DNA of 64,000 nucleotides from NCBI GenBank assembly GCA_002869615.1, contig PKUH01000108.1:62001-126000 (forward strand), given 5' to 3'. The stretch is from Desulfuromonas sp. Lineage in GTDB: Bacteria > Desulfobacterota > Desulfuromonadia > Desulfuromonadales > UBA2294. The translations under genes and the position numbers were made by a program. The notes under the pieces were generated by a model that saw only the letters and a list, made by a program, of their open reading frames with translations, was not told the origin of the DNA and did no database searches. Positions 43,813 to 54,448 of this stretch are shown piece by piece (position 1 is the first letter of the stretch; the number at the start of each line of letters is the position of its first letter).

Positions 43813-45110
43813 ACCAAACCGGGACAAACGCAAACCTCAGAAAAGCCTGGCGGGGCTGGTGTCTTTATGACTGGGCCAACTCGGCCTTCGCTACGGTGAT
43901 TCTCGCCGCCGTTCTCACGGTCTATTTTGCCTCACTGGTTCCTGCGGATGGAGCGGAACTCACATTCTTCGGCATGAAGCACCGGATGCCGGCAACGGCC
44001 CTCTGGGGTTATGTCATCTCATTGTCGATGCTTGCCGTTGCCCTGCTCGCACCTTACATCGGAGCCCGGGCCGATGCTCACCGCGCGCGCCGCCGCTCTC
44101 TTATTCTCTGCTGCCTTATTGGAGCCACCGCGACGGCCATGCTCAGCGTTACCGGACCGGGGCAATACCTTTTGGCGGCCGGGCTCTTTATCATTGGCAA
44201 TATCGGGTTCGCCACCGGCAATATTTTTTACAATTCCTTCTTACCGGCCCTGGCCGAAGCTTCCGACCTCGATCGGCTCTCAGCACGTGGATTTGCCGCA
44301 GGTTATCTCGGCGGCGGACTCGCCCTGCTCGCTGTTTTCATACTGATTCAGCAATATCAGTTGTTTGGCCTGGCCGACCGGGCAACGGCAACCCGGATCG
44401 GCTTTCTGCTAACCGGTCTCTGGTGGGCCGGTTTCGCCATACCGGCATTTCGCCATATCCGCGAAGAGGTTTTTATTCATGACCCCGAACCGCTGCTGTA
44501 TGGCCTGAAAGGCTACTTTAAAACCTTCAGCCGGATCAGACACTATCCGCACCTGCTCCGTTTCCTGGTCGCTTTTCTGTTTTACAATGATGGCATTCAA
44601 ACAGTTATAGCGGTCTCGGCAATATTCGCAAGTGTCGAACTCGGCATGTCGCAGGCCTCAATCCTCGGTTGTTTTTTGATGATACAGTTCATTGCAATGC
44701 CCGGCGCTCTGATCTTTGCCGCCCTCGCCGCCCGGATCGGAGCAAAAAAAACTGTCATGCTCAGCCTGCTTCTTTTTGTCGGGGTGACTGTTTATGCTTT
44801 CATTATTGATTCTGCTGCTGAATTCTGGTTTCTCGGTTTTGTTGTCGCCCTGATTCTGGGTGGCAGCCAGGCGATCAGCCGTTCGCTCTTTGCCACGATG
44901 GTCCCGAAATCAAGAAGCGCCGAGTTTTTCGGCTTCTATGCCGTCAGCGGCAAGTTTGCTTCTATATTCGGGCCATTGGTCTTTGCTATCATCTCCGACG
45001 TGACCGGATCAGCCAGACTTTCCATCCTTGCTTTAAGTGGATTTTTTATTATCGGCACGTTTATTCTGGCAAAGGTCGATATCGAACAGGGTCGGCAACA
45101 GGCGGCATAA
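43809..45110 (+). CDS. MFS transporter, Atg22/UMF1-like
   Basis: A 433-residue 12-TM transporter of the UMF1/Atg22-type branch: WCLYDWANSAFATVILAAVL at the first helix, YIGARADAHRARRRSLI between helices 2 and 3, GNIFYNSFLPALAEASDLDRLSARGFAAGYLGGG, and LILGGSQAISRSLFATMVPKSRSAEFFGFY. Substrate unknown. The start is a TTG overlapping the YkgJ-like stop as TTGA; the next ATG would remove the first conserved helix, so TTG is favoured. Confidence 0.88.
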   Translation: MNQTGTNANLRKAWRGWCLYDWANSAFATVILAAVLTVYFASLVPADGAELTFFGMKHRMPATALWGYVISLSMLAVALLAPYIGARADAHRARRRSLILCCLIGATATAMLSVTGPGQYLLAAGLFIIGNIGFATGNIFYNSFLPALAEASDLDRLSARGFAAGYLGGGLALLAVFILIQQYQLFGLADRATATRIGFLLTGLWWAGFAIPAFRHIREEVFIHDPEPLLYGLKGYFKTFSRIRHYPHLLRFLVAFLFYNDGIQTVIAVSAIFASVELGMSQASILGCFLMIQFIAMPGALIFAALAARIGAKKTVMLSLLLFVGVTVYAFIIDSAAEFWFLGFVVALILGGSQAISRSLFATMVPKSRSAEFFGFYAVSGKFASIFGPLVFAIISDVTGSARLSILALSGFFIIGTFILAKVDIEQGRQQAA

Positions 45111-45131
45111 AACCTGGGAAGCCGATTGACT

Positions 45132-47402
45132 TCAATCGGCGCTTCTCGCCTCATCTGCAGAATCATCGTCCACATCTTCAACCTTTTCATCATCCGCAAG
45201 TTCAGGCGTCACCAGGTCACCAATAAACAAGCTCCCGTTGTTGACGAAAAAACAATTCGGCAAACATTCAGCCATTTCGATCATTCGTTCGACATAGGGC
45301 CCCTCTTCGCCTTCTTCCGGCAATGCCAGGCCTAGCAGGACGATATCGGCATCTTTACTCTCTTCGCACATCACCTCGAAGACTGTTTTGTCCTTCGGTT
45401 TCAGACTGACAATAATATCGGCATCGATGCGAATTTCGCTGATCAACTGTTCGAGAAACTGACTGGTACTCCTGTGCATCAATTCATTCGAAGCGAGGCT
45501 GAGGATTCTGATCCGGGCATTATGCCATTCCGGGTTTTGCGACAACAGGTAGGCAAGCAACAACATCAGGTCGCCATTTCTTTTCAATCCTCCCCACCAG
45601 ACATCGATAGAACGTGTATGCCCTTCATGCGACAGCTTGATAAAACCGGGGTTGCCGATCACCAGACTACGTTCAAATTGAACCAGATGGCGTCCCAGTC
45701 GCAAAAAAGATGCAAGCCTTTCCGGATCATCCGGCCACCCGAGCAGAATCGTATTACTCTCAAGGCCAGCCAGGCCGTTGGCCTGGGAAACCGCCAGGAT
45801 TCCCCGTTCTACGTTCCAGACCACGTTGACTTCTGCGAAAGCACAAATCCCTTCTTCCTGTAAAACCGATTCAAGCTTACGTTGCCGCGCGGCTGTATCG
45901 ATCTCCATCTTCATAATATCGCCTTCGACCAGTTCGCAGGCGGTTACCACGCCTCGATTCTCGCTGAACCAGATGCCGTACTGCACCAGGTCGAGACGTT
46001 TTTCAAGGTTACTGGTGAAAATCAGAATATGCGGCCGCCAGTTGCGGGCTGTCATCGGCCTTTTGGAAAGGCGGATCAGGGCCCAGCGAATCATCGCTTC
46101 ATAAAGATCGCGACGGACGTCACCCCAACTCTCTTTGCGAATTCTCTGTTTAAAAAAGAGCCAGAGAAAAAACTCTACAGATAATGCGATAATAGTTGCC
46201 GGCCAATGGATCAGAAGCATGACACCGAAACAGGCAAATGCCGCCGGCAGACTTATATACCATGGCGTATGCAGCGTCGGCCGCCAGAATGGATTACCGG
46301 CAATTCTTTCAATTGCGGCAACCAGGTTAACCAGGCCGTACACACTGAGAAAAAACATTGTGACCACAGTCGCGACGGTATTCAGATCGCCCAGAAGAGC
46401 AGCCGCTAACGCCAAAAACAGAGTGACGGCATAACCGGCCAGCGACTCCTTGCCGTGAGCTGAAGCTTTCGGCTTCAGGAATTTTGCAACGAGTTTGTCT
46501 GATGCCAATGCTGACAACGTCCGTGGAGCGCCAAGCATTGAACCGACGGCGGAAGAAAAGATAGCACCCCACAAGCCGGGAAGAATGAGCCATGGCCCGA
46601 AAACCGATATTCTTGTCCAGACAAGAGAATCGGTGCGCAAAGTCTGAGAATCAGCACCGACGGTTAAAAATACCGGGACCACCAGATAAACGACAAAACC
46701 GCATAAAACTGCAGCCAGCGTTCCGCGGGGGAGAGATTTGCGCGGATCGGCTAAATCACCGGACAAACTCAAACCGGCCATAATGCCGGTCACTGCCGGA
46801 AAAAATACAGCAAATACATGCCAGAAAGACACCGGCGTAAAGTCGGTTATTTTTTCAACGGTTAAGGCCGGAGCCGACGTCAATGCTCCGGCACCCAGAG
46901 CAAAAATGGAAAGTCCGATCAGAATCATGATCGGAATCTGAGCTTTCAGGGCAAAAGACGCACCACGGTAAGATATCAGGGCGACAGCAACGATAACGGT
47001 CAAGCTGACTGGCAGTAAAGGGAGTTTCGGCCACAAGATACGGAGTGACTCGGCCAGACCATAGGCATAGAGAGTTACAGAAAATGCCTGTGACAGGAAC
47101 AGGGGCAAACCGATAGCGCCACCGATCTCGAGTCCGAGGCTGCGGGAAATCATGAAATAGGCACCACCACCGCCTACCCGTGTATTGGTCGCAATCGAAG
47201 AGAGGCTTAAAGAGGTTGCCAGAGTAATAAGATTAGCAATAGCGACAATAACAAGGGTTTTCAAGAGTCCGACCTGGCCGACAACCCAGCCAAAACGGAG
47301 GTACATGATAACGCCGAGAATTGTCAGAATCGTCGGAGTGAACACACCGACAAAAGCACCCAACCCCTTTTTCGACGAGCTTTTAAAGGCAGATGAATTC
47401 AA
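45132..47402 (-). CDS. Bacterial SLC12-type cation-chloride cotransporter/amino acid permease
   Basis: A 756-residue protein with 12 membrane segments in the first 440 residues (GVFTPTILTILGVIMYLRFGWVVGQVG, VGGGGAYFMISRSLG, AVFFPAVTGIMAGLSLSGDL) in the SLC12/APC pattern, and a cytosolic C-terminal domain (HILIFTSNLEKRLDLVQYG, TILLGWPDDPERLASF, ADIVLLGLALP) like the C-terminal domain of Na-K-Cl cotransporters. Ion specificity unknown. The start is a TTG with GGAGGG at nine bases. Convergent with the MFS gene. Confidence 0.85.
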   Translation of the reverse strand: MNSSAFKSSSKKGLGAFVGVFTPTILTILGVIMYLRFGWVVGQVGLLKTLVIVAIANLITLATSLSLSSIATNTRVGGGGAYFMISRSLGLEIGGAIGLPLFLSQAFSVTLYAYGLAESLRILWPKLPLLPVSLTVIVAVALISYRGASFALKAQIPIMILIGLSIFALGAGALTSAPALTVEKITDFTPVSFWHVFAVFFPAVTGIMAGLSLSGDLADPRKSLPRGTLAAVLCGFVVYLVVPVFLTVGADSQTLRTDSLVWTRISVFGPWLILPGLWGAIFSSAVGSMLGAPRTLSALASDKLVAKFLKPKASAHGKESLAGYAVTLFLALAAALLGDLNTVATVVTMFFLSVYGLVNLVAAIERIAGNPFWRPTLHTPWYISLPAAFACFGVMLLIHWPATIIALSVEFFLWLFFKQRIRKESWGDVRRDLYEAMIRWALIRLSKRPMTARNWRPHILIFTSNLEKRLDLVQYGIWFSENRGVVTACELVEGDIMKMEIDTAARQRKLESVLQEEGICAFAEVNVVWNVERGILAVSQANGLAGLESNTILLGWPDDPERLASFLRLGRHLVQFERSLVIGNPGFIKLSHEGHTRSIDVWWGGLKRNGDLMLLLAYLLSQNPEWHNARIRILSLASNELMHRSTSQFLEQLISEIRIDADIIVSLKPKDKTVFEVMCEESKDADIVLLGLALPEEGEEGPYVERMIEMAECLPNCFFVNNGSLFIGDLVTPELADDEKVEDVDDDSADEARSAD

Positions 47403-47452
47403 GGAATCGGACCCTCCAGAAGGAGCAGGAAAACCTTTGAGAAACAGCCGGA

Positions 47453-48769
47453 CTAAAAATTTGACGATTTACCGACGTAAGAACCAACGAGTTGTCCGGC
47501 TTGCCATCCGGTTATTTCAATATCGGCCAGAGATCCAGCAAGTTCAGCAGTGCCTTTGAAGCTTACCGGAAGATAATGGCGGGTCAATCCTTTCCAGACA
47601 TTATCTTCCCGGGAGACCGATTCAACAACCACGTCAAGTTGTTGGCCGATAAAGCGCCGAGCAAACTGACTATTTTTTTCATCAGCAATAATTCTCAGTG
47701 TTGCCGCTCTCTCTTTGGCAATATTCCCGGGTACCTGCCCAGAAAGATCGGCCGCCGGTGTTCCCGGACGCCGACTATAGGGAAAGACATGCAGATAAGA
47801 GACCGGCAGCGCCTCAACAAGACGACGAGTATTGTTGAATTCTTCCTCTGTCTCGACGGGGAAACCGGTTATCACATCAAAGCCGAAAGCGATATCGGGC
47901 AAACGTGCGTGAATTTTTTCGATGAGTCGATAAAAGTCGTTGGCACTGTAATGACGATTCATCCGTTGCAGGACCTGATCGTCTCCTGATTGCAACGGAA
48001 TATGCAGATGCGGACAGATAATGGCGGATTGATCAATGGCGTCAATCAGTTCATCGGTAATTTCATTCGGTTCAATCGATCCGAGACGCAAACGCCTTAC
48101 CTCCGTTTCCTTTTCGATTCGCTGCAATAATTCGACAAGCGAGCCCACGGGGTCAAGATCTGAGCCATATGCGCCGATATGAATACCGGTCAATACAAGT
48201 TCAGGATAACCTTTTCCAACCAGTCTCCGTACCTGTTCGACAACCTGCGCAGGTTGTGCCGATCTGCTGCTGCCACGCGCATAAGGGATAATGCAGTAGG
48301 AACAGAATGCGTTACAACCATTCTGGATCTGAACAAAGGCCCGGCTCCGTTCGGAAAAGCTGTTTATTTCATGCGGTACGGCCCCGGCAACACCACGGAT
48401 ATCCGATACGGCCACAACCGGATCGCCGGAGCCCGCTCCCAGATAGCGGATCAGATCCTTTTTATCATCGTTGCCAAGCACGACCGTGACGCCAGGGATG
48501 GTGCGAATCGCTTCCGGGTCGACCTGGGCATAGCAGCCGGTAACAATGATTCGACAATCGAGATTCTGCCGTCGGGCGCGGCGGATCAGGTTGCGCGACT
48601 GTGAATCAGTTGCCGCGGTGACGGTACAGGTGTTAACGATCACCAGATCAGCGCCTTCCTCAAATGGCACAGGACGATAACCGGCGGCCGCAAGCTTCTC
48701 TTCCATCGAAACCGATTCGAACTGATTGGTCTTGCAGCCCAACGTAACAACTGAAAAAGTGGATTTCAT
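47453..48769 (-). CDS. mtaB: tRNA t6A37 methylthiotransferase MtaB
   Basis: A 438-residue radical SAM methylthiotransferase. The UPF0004 domain has TLGCKTNQFES, VIVNTCTVTAATDSQ and VTGCYAQ (three cluster cysteines); the radical SAM motif is CNAFCSYCIIPYARG; a TRAM domain closes the protein (RFIGQQLDVVVE). It converts t6A37 to ms2t6A37 in tRNAs decoding ANN, acting after TsaD. MtaB rather than MiaB/RimO is indicated by TLGCKTNQFES and PYARGSSRS. Confidence 0.93.
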   Translation of the reverse strand: MKSTFSVVTLGCKTNQFESVSMEEKLAAAGYRPVPFEEGADLVIVNTCTVTAATDSQSRNLIRRARRQNLDCRIIVTGCYAQVDPEAIRTIPGVTVVLGNDDKKDLIRYLGAGSGDPVVAVSDIRGVAGAVPHEINSFSERSRAFVQIQNGCNAFCSYCIIPYARGSSRSAQPAQVVEQVRRLVGKGYPELVLTGIHIGAYGSDLDPVGSLVELLQRIEKETEVRRLRLGSIEPNEITDELIDAIDQSAIICPHLHIPLQSGDDQVLQRMNRHYSANDFYRLIEKIHARLPDIAFGFDVITGFPVETEEEFNNTRRLVEALPVSYLHVFPYSRRPGTPAADLSGQVPGNIAKERAATLRIIADEKNSQFARRFIGQQLDVVVESVSREDNVWKGLTRHYLPVSFKGTAELAGSLADIEITGWQAGQLVGSYVGKSSNF

Positions 48770-48980
48770 CTCAGACAGAATATTTATTCCTTACGGCCGG
48801 CATGTCCCGGACAGGAAAATCTCCCTTGCAAAGCGTTTAACCAGCGAAAAAGCAGAGACATATATATCACAGGATCAGCACGAGTAAAATTCCATATTCG
48901 ATCCGGGGTAAATAGACTTTTCTTCCCTTCCCCTGCAATAATGTTCCTGATATGATATGCCGGTTTCAAGGAGAACTATT

Positions 48981-50369
48981 ATGAAATATATCAGTACCCG
49001 TGGCGGGGTTAAAAATATTGCGTTCAAGGACGCGGTGATGATGGGCCTTGCCGATGACGGCGGCCTCATAATTCCGGAAGATATTCCGGTGTTGACGGAA
49101 GGCGATCTCGATGCTTTAGGGCACCTTGAATATCCGGAACTCGCATTCCAGATCATCTCCAGCTATGCGACCGACATACCTTCATCCGATCTCAAGGATT
49201 TAATTGACCGATCGTACGCGACCTTTACCCACGATGAGGTCACTCCGGTTGTCCACAAGGATGGTGTTTATATCCTTGAGCTTTTCCACGGACCGACTCT
49301 CGCCTTCAAGGACGTCGCCCTGCAGTTTCTCGGCAACCTGTTCGAATACCTGCTGGCCGAGCGTGGCGAAAAAATGAATATACTTGGCGCCACCAGTGGA
49401 GATACCGGATCGGCAGCGATCTACGGAGTGCGCGGCAAGAAGAACATCAACATCTTCATTCTGCACCCGCACAAAAAGGTCTCGCCAATTCAGGAACTGC
49501 AGATGACGACGGTGACCGATCCGAATGTTTTCAATATCGCCATCGAGGGGACCTTTGATGACGGTCAACAGATTGTCAAGGACGCCTTCGGCGACCTGGC
49601 ATTCAAGAGCCGCTACGCTCTCGGCGCAGTCAATTCAATCAACTGGGCACGCGTACTGGCGCAGATTGTTTACTACTTTTATGCATGGGCCCGAATCCGA
49701 AAGGAAACAGGTTGCAAAGAGGTCTATTTTTCGGTTCCGACTGGAAATTTCGGAGATATTTTTGCCGGCTATATCGCCATGCGAATGGGTTTACCGGTCA
49801 AAAAACTGATACTGGCCACTAATGAAAATAATATCCTGACACGCTTTATTCAGGCGGGTGATTACTCAATCGGAGACGTTCATCCTTCGCTTTCACCGTC
49901 AATGGACATTCAAAAAGCGAGTAACTTCGAGCGTTATCTGTTCTATCTTTACCATGAAGATTGTCACAAAGTTGCAGCCGCCATGCAAAGATTCGCCGAC
50001 GGCGATAAATTGTTATTTTCTCCTGAAGAAATCAAACGGGTTTCAGAAGACTTCCTGTCACTATCGGTCGACGATGATCAAACGATCAGCACAATCTCCA
50101 GTTTCTACAAGGAATCTGGCTATATCCTCGACCCACATACAGCCGTCGGTGTCCATGCAGGAAAAGAGTTAACAGACGGATCTATTCCGGTCATCTGCCT
50201 GGCCACTGCCCACCCGGCAAAATTTGACAGTGCGGTCGAAAAGGCCATCGGCGAAAAACCACCCAGACCAGACTCCCTTAAAGACATTGAATCCCGACCA
50301 AGTCACTGCGAAGTGCTGAATGCCGACATTCATAGCATCAAGGATTATCTGGCTCGGAACAGTATCTAG
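48981..50369 (+). CDS. thrC: Threonine synthase
   Basis: A 462-residue PLP enzyme that makes threonine from O-phosphohomoserine. KYISTRGGVKNIAFKDAVMMGLADDGGL is the classic N-terminus; the PLP lysine is in HGPTLAFKDVALQFLG; GATSGDTGSAAIYGVRG and PTGNFGDIFAGY follow. Length is that of the longer, fungal/E. coli-like class. ATG 48981 follows AAGGAGAACTATT. It is divergent from mtaB across 211 bases with no other gene. Confidence 0.95.
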   Translation: MKYISTRGGVKNIAFKDAVMMGLADDGGLIIPEDIPVLTEGDLDALGHLEYPELAFQIISSYATDIPSSDLKDLIDRSYATFTHDEVTPVVHKDGVYILELFHGPTLAFKDVALQFLGNLFEYLLAERGEKMNILGATSGDTGSAAIYGVRGKKNINIFILHPHKKVSPIQELQMTTVTDPNVFNIAIEGTFDDGQQIVKDAFGDLAFKSRYALGAVNSINWARVLAQIVYYFYAWARIRKETGCKEVYFSVPTGNFGDIFAGYIAMRMGLPVKKLILATNENNILTRFIQAGDYSIGDVHPSLSPSMDIQKASNFERYLFYLYHEDCHKVAAAMQRFADGDKLLFSPEEIKRVSEDFLSLSVDDDQTISTISSFYKESGYILDPHTAVGVHAGKELTDGSIPVICLATAHPAKFDSAVEKAIGEKPPRPDSLKDIESRPSHCEVLNADIHSIKDYLARNSI

Positions 50370-50427
50370 GTGCGAACTCACAGACCGGGCCAACGACTTT
50401 CGAGCAGTTTGACCCTCATCACAAAAA

Positions 50428-50457
50428 AAACCCCGGCCGATTGGCCGGGGCTTTTGC
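50428..50457 (-). terminator. Intrinsic terminator between thrC and glnA
   Basis: CCCCGGCC-GATT-GGCCGGGG hairpin. Minus-strand side is followed by eight T (end of glnA); plus-strand side by TTTT (end of thrC). Likely bidirectional. Confidence 0.85.
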
Positions 50458-50476
50458 ATGTAACATTCTGAACGAA

Positions 50477-51886
50477 TTAGCAATCGAAATAGAGAGCAAA
50501 TTCGGTCGGGGTCGGACGCATGCGAACCGGATCAACTTCGTTTTCCATCTTGTAGTCAATCCACATTTCGATAACGTCTTCGGTGAAGACATCGCCCTTA
50601 AGCAGGAATGCGTGGTCTTCCTTGAGAGCTTTAAGAGCATCTTCAAGAGAACCGGCAACAGTCGGAACGTCTTTGAGTTCTTCCGGCGACAGACCATAGA
50701 TATCCTTGTCGAGCGGCTGACCTGGATCGATCTTGTTTTCGATCCCGTCAAGGCCGGCCATCAACATAGCGGCAAAGGCAAGATAGCCGTTGCAGCTCGG
50801 GTCCGGAGTCCGGTATTCAACACGCTTCGATTTCGGATTGTCAGTCGACGGAATCCGCAGTGAAGCCGAACGATTACGGTTCGAATAAGCAAGGTTAACC
50901 GGAGCTTCAAAACCGGGAACCAGACGCTTGTAGGAAATGGTGCTCGGGTTGGTGAAGGCGCAGAGGGCCTCGGCATGCTTGATAATACCGCCGATGTAAT
51001 ACATGGCCATCTTGGAAAGGCCGCCGTAGCCGTCGCCGGCGAAGAGATTTTCGCCATTTTTCCAGATCGACTGGTGACAGTGCATACCGGAACCGTTGTC
51101 GTCAAAAATCGGCTTCGGCATAAAAGTAACGGTCTTGCCGTTACGGACAGCGACGTTCTTGATGATGTACTTGAACCACTGCAGGGTATCACCCATATTG
51201 AGCAGCGAATCGAAACGCATATCGATTTCAGCCTGGCCACCGGTTGCAACCTCGTGGTGAACAGCTTCAATACGCATCCCAACGCTCTGCAGAACCTGAA
51301 CCATCTCGTTACGCAGATCAATCATTGAATCGGTCGGTGCACAGGGGAAATAACCTTCCTTGTTGCGCGGTTTGTAACCGAGGTTCGGAAACTCGTCACG
51401 ACCGGTGTTCCAGATGCCCTCATCTGAATCGATGCTGTAGAACGACTCGTTCTGAGACAGTACGTAACGGACATCATCAAGGATAAAGAATTCCGGCTCC
51501 GGGCCGAAGAAAGCGGTATCGCCGATACCCGAAGACTTAAGATAGGCTTCAGCCTTCTGGGCGATGAAGCGCGGGTCGCGCGAATAGCCTTCGCGGGTCA
51601 GCGGGTCGATAATGTTACAGATCAGGCTGAGGGTCGGTACTTCCGGGAAAGGATCGACCTTGGCAGTCGACGGATCCGGCATGATCAGCATGTCGGAATT
51701 ATGAATCGGTTGCCACCCACGGATCGAGGAACCGTCAAAACCGATACCTTCTTCAAAAGTCTCTTCACTGAATTCGCTCATCGGGGTTGAAAAGTGTTGC
51801 CAGATCCCGACAAAGTCGAGGAACTTGAAATCTACCATCTGGCAGTTGTTTTCCTGGGCAAAAGCCAATACTTCTTTCGGTGTCAT
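50477..51886 (-). CDS. glnA: Glutamine synthetase type I
   Basis: A 469-residue GSI enzyme. Seen: [69 protein letters not shown] and the adenylylation-loop [11 protein letters not shown] with its Tyr. So activity is probably controlled by adenylylation. ATG 51886 follows AAGGAGATTGTAC. It lies 91 bases after glnB, with which it shares a sigma-54 promoter. Confidence 0.97.
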   Translation of the reverse strand: MTPKEVLAFAQENNCQMVDFKFLDFVGIWQHFSTPMSEFSEETFEEGIGFDGSSIRGWQPIHNSDMLIMPDPSTAKVDPFPEVPTLSLICNIIDPLTREGYSRDPRFIAQKAEAYLKSSGIGDTAFFGPEPEFFILDDVRYVLSQNESFYSIDSDEGIWNTGRDEFPNLGYKPRNKEGYFPCAPTDSMIDLRNEMVQVLQSVGMRIEAVHHEVATGGQAEIDMRFDSLLNMGDTLQWFKYIIKNVAVRNGKTVTFMPKPIFDDNGSGMHCHQSIWKNGENLFAGDGYGGLSKMAMYYIGGIIKHAEALCAFTNPSTISYKRLVPGFEAPVNLAYSNRNRSASLRIPSTDNPKSKRVEYRTPDPSCNGYLAFAAMLMAGLDGIENKIDPGQPLDKDIYGLSPEELKDVPTVAGSLEDALKALKEDHAFLLKGDVFTEDVIEMWIDYKMENEVDPVRMRPTPTEFALYFDC

Positions 51887-51977
51887 GTACAATCTCCTTT
51901 TGTCATTTCGTCCACCCTGTAAAGGGCAAGACTTTTCTTATTAACTACGGTTATTGTCGAAATACAAACTGATTAAA

Positions 51978-52400
<423 letters not shown>

Positions 52401-52421
52401 TTAATATTCGTACTTCTACAA

Positions 52422-52438
52422 AGCAAGGACCCTGCCTA
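52422..52438 (-). promoter_or_regulatory. Sigma-54 promoter of glnB-glnA
   Basis: Minus-strand TAGGCAGGGTCCTTGCT keeps GG-N10-GC and the TTGCT element; start near 52411, about 95 bases before glnB. Fits nitrogen control. Confidence 0.6.
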
Positions 52439-52531
52439 ATTTGGGTACTGCCTGAACAGAAGCTGTAACCTCTTGATTTAAAGTCTTTTTTTATCAAAAA
52501 AAATCTTTGCAAAATGAACTGCAAAAAACAG

Positions 52532-52571
52532 CCTGTAGACAATTGCATAAAGACTATGCACAGCCTACAGG
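52532..52571 (-). promoter_or_regulatory. Nested dyad: possible NtrC site and/or gcvT terminator
   Basis: Inner TGCATAAAGACTATGCA (52544-52560) resembles the NtrC half-site pair TGCA-N9-TGCA about 110-140 bases upstream of the sigma-54 promoter. The outer CCTGTAG/CTACAGG arms and six T on the minus strand also look like the terminator of gcvT read leftwards. Confidence 0.45.
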
Positions 52572-52663
52572 GGATGGCTAAGAATTAATCAGTCACCGGT
52601 AGCCAGTATAATCAATAAATTTGAAGTTTTCAGTCTTTAGTATTCTGCCGACTGCCATTTTTT

Positions 52664-53749
52664 TCAAACAAATGGCGGCTTGACGACTTCGGCACTAACT
52701 TTTTTGGCGCGAATGCCGATCTCCAGTTCGGTTCCGACCGCTGAGTGCTCGGGGTGAACCAGGGCCAGGGCAATTCCGACCTTGAGTGACGGCGACATGG
52801 TTCCGCTGGTCACCACACCGACCTCCGACTCACCGGCAAAGACCGGGTAATTTTCTCGCGGAATGCCGGGGACCTTCATTTTTATCGCGACCAGTTTACG
52901 CGGAACCCCCTTCTCTTTTGTGGCGAGCAAGGCATCCCGGCCGACAAAGTCATCCTTATCAAGTTTGGTAATCCAGCCTAGACCGGCTTCCAGCGGAGTG
53001 ATATCCGGAGAAAGCTCATGCCCATATAGCGCATATTTCTTCTCCAGTCTGAGGGTGTCGCGCGCTCCCAGGCCAACCGGAACGAGACCATGTTGCTTGC
53101 CGGCCTCCATCAATCGGTTCCAGAGTTTCGCTGTTTCGGTTGACGGACAATAAAGTTCGAAACCATCTTCTCCGGTGTACCCAGTCCGGGAGATAATACA
53201 AGCTATTCCATCGACCTTGTCTTCGGCAAAATGATAAAATTTAATTGACCCGAGTTCATAATCGGTCAACCCGGCGAGAATAACCTCGGAATTCGGTCCC
53301 TGCAGGGCAATCTGACCAATTGAGTCACTGACATTGGTCAGCTCAACATCAGGAAAAACCCCCTTTTGCAAAACATCCTGCATCCAGGCGAAATCCTTGT
53401 CGACATTGGCGGCATTGACGCAGAACATAAAATGATCGGCGGAAAAACGATACAGGGTCACATCATCAACGACACCGCCATGGTCATAACAGAACGCCGA
53501 ATATTGAACCTGCCCGTCGATTAGCTTGGATGCATCGTTGACGGTTAATTTCTTAATATAGGACAAGGCTTCGGCACACCTCACCTCGATTTCACCCATA
53601 TGCGACACATCGAACAGACCGGCAGCGCTCCTTACTGCGAGATGTTCTTCGATAACCCCGCTATACTGGACCGGCATATCCCAGCCCCCAAAATCGACCA
53701 TTCGGGCACCGAGATCACGATGCACCTGGTTCAAAGGTGTTTTTTTCAA
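52664..53749 (-). CDS. gcvT: Glycine cleavage system T protein (aminomethyltransferase)
   Basis: A 361-residue aminomethyltransferase that releases ammonia and passes the methylene group to tetrahydrofolate. MVDFGGWDMPVQYSG, GLFDVSHMGEIEV, ALQGPNSE, SRTGYTGEDGFELYC and GLGARDTLRLEKKYALYGHEL are family hallmarks. A GGAGGA site seven bases before a TTG (53749) giving TTG-AAA-AAA (MKKTPLNQVHRDLG) marks the real start rather than the ATG at 53764, which overlaps the site. No gcvH/gcvP in the window. Confidence 0.93.
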   Translation of the reverse strand: MKKTPLNQVHRDLGARMVDFGGWDMPVQYSGVIEEHLAVRSAAGLFDVSHMGEIEVRCAEALSYIKKLTVNDASKLIDGQVQYSAFCYDHGGVVDDVTLYRFSADHFMFCVNAANVDKDFAWMQDVLQKGVFPDVELTNVSDSIGQIALQGPNSEVILAGLTDYELGSIKFYHFAEDKVDGIACIISRTGYTGEDGFELYCPSTETAKLWNRLMEAGKQHGLVPVGLGARDTLRLEKKYALYGHELSPDITPLEAGLGWITKLDKDDFVGRDALLATKEKGVPRKLVAIKMKVPGIPRENYPVFAGESEVGVVTSGTMSPSLKVGIALALVHPEHSAVGTELEIGIRAKKVSAEVVKPPFV

Positions 53750-53776
53750 TTCGCATTCCTCCATAAATTCAATTAC

Positions 53777-54448
53777 TTAAATGTCAACAGATAATTCTTT
53801 CTCGAGCTTGGGTGAATAATTGAACAGTGCACAAAAATGATCGACGAACCTGTCGGCGACCTCATTCATATCGAGTCTGCGACCGATTTCCCTGGTCATC
53901 GAGGTGACCGATTCGGTCGGCTTGCCGCACGGCACGATCATGTCAAAGGTAGACAGATCATTGTTGACATTAAGCGCGATCCCGTGGGATGACACCCATT
54001 TTTTCACGGCGATACCGAAACTGGCGATTTTACTGCCATTGACCCAGAGGCCAGGTTCCCCGTCCCTGAATTCTGCCCTGAGTTCATAATCTGCGAGAGT
54101 TTCGGCCAGTGATTGCAAAAACAGCTGCGAATACCAGCGCAGATCTTTTTTTGGCAGCCGGACAATCGGATAAGCAACCAGCTGTCCCGGCTCATGGGCC
54201 GTTGCATAACCACCGCGGTTGATATGATGAAGAGCAACTCCGCTTTGTCCGATAGCGGCAGCACTGAAGCGGAGATCATCATTACCACCCCGCAGTCCCA
54301 GGGTCACCACCGGCGGATGCTCAACCAGAATCAGAACATCTCCGTGCTCCCCGGCAATCCGCATCGCCTGCAGTTCCTGTTGGCGTTGCAGCGCTTCATT
54401 ATAATCGATCAGGCCCCAGTTTTGAATCTGCAAGTGGGAACGGCTCAA
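53777..54448 (-). CDS. lipB: Octanoyltransferase LipB
   Basis: A 223-residue enzyme transferring octanoyl from ACP to lipoyl domains. WGLIDYNEALQRQQE, ILVEHPPVVTLG, the substrate loop RGGYATAHEPGQLVAYPIVRL, and the catalytic region KIASFGIAVKKWVSSHGIALNVN with CG at VPCGKPTESVTSM are clear. Start TTG overlaps the gabD stop (TTGA); no other start keeps the conserved N-terminus. Lipoylation supports the glycine cleavage system encoded next. Confidence 0.93.
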   Translation of the reverse strand: MSRSHLQIQNWGLIDYNEALQRQQELQAMRIAGEHGDVLILVEHPPVVTLGLRGGNDDLRFSAAAIGQSGVALHHINRGGYATAHEPGQLVAYPIVRLPKKDLRWYSQLFLQSLAETLADYELRAEFRDGEPGLWVNGSKIASFGIAVKKWVSSHGIALNVNNDLSTFDMIVPCGKPTESVTSMTREIGRRLDMNEVADRFVDHFCALFNYSPKLEKELSVDI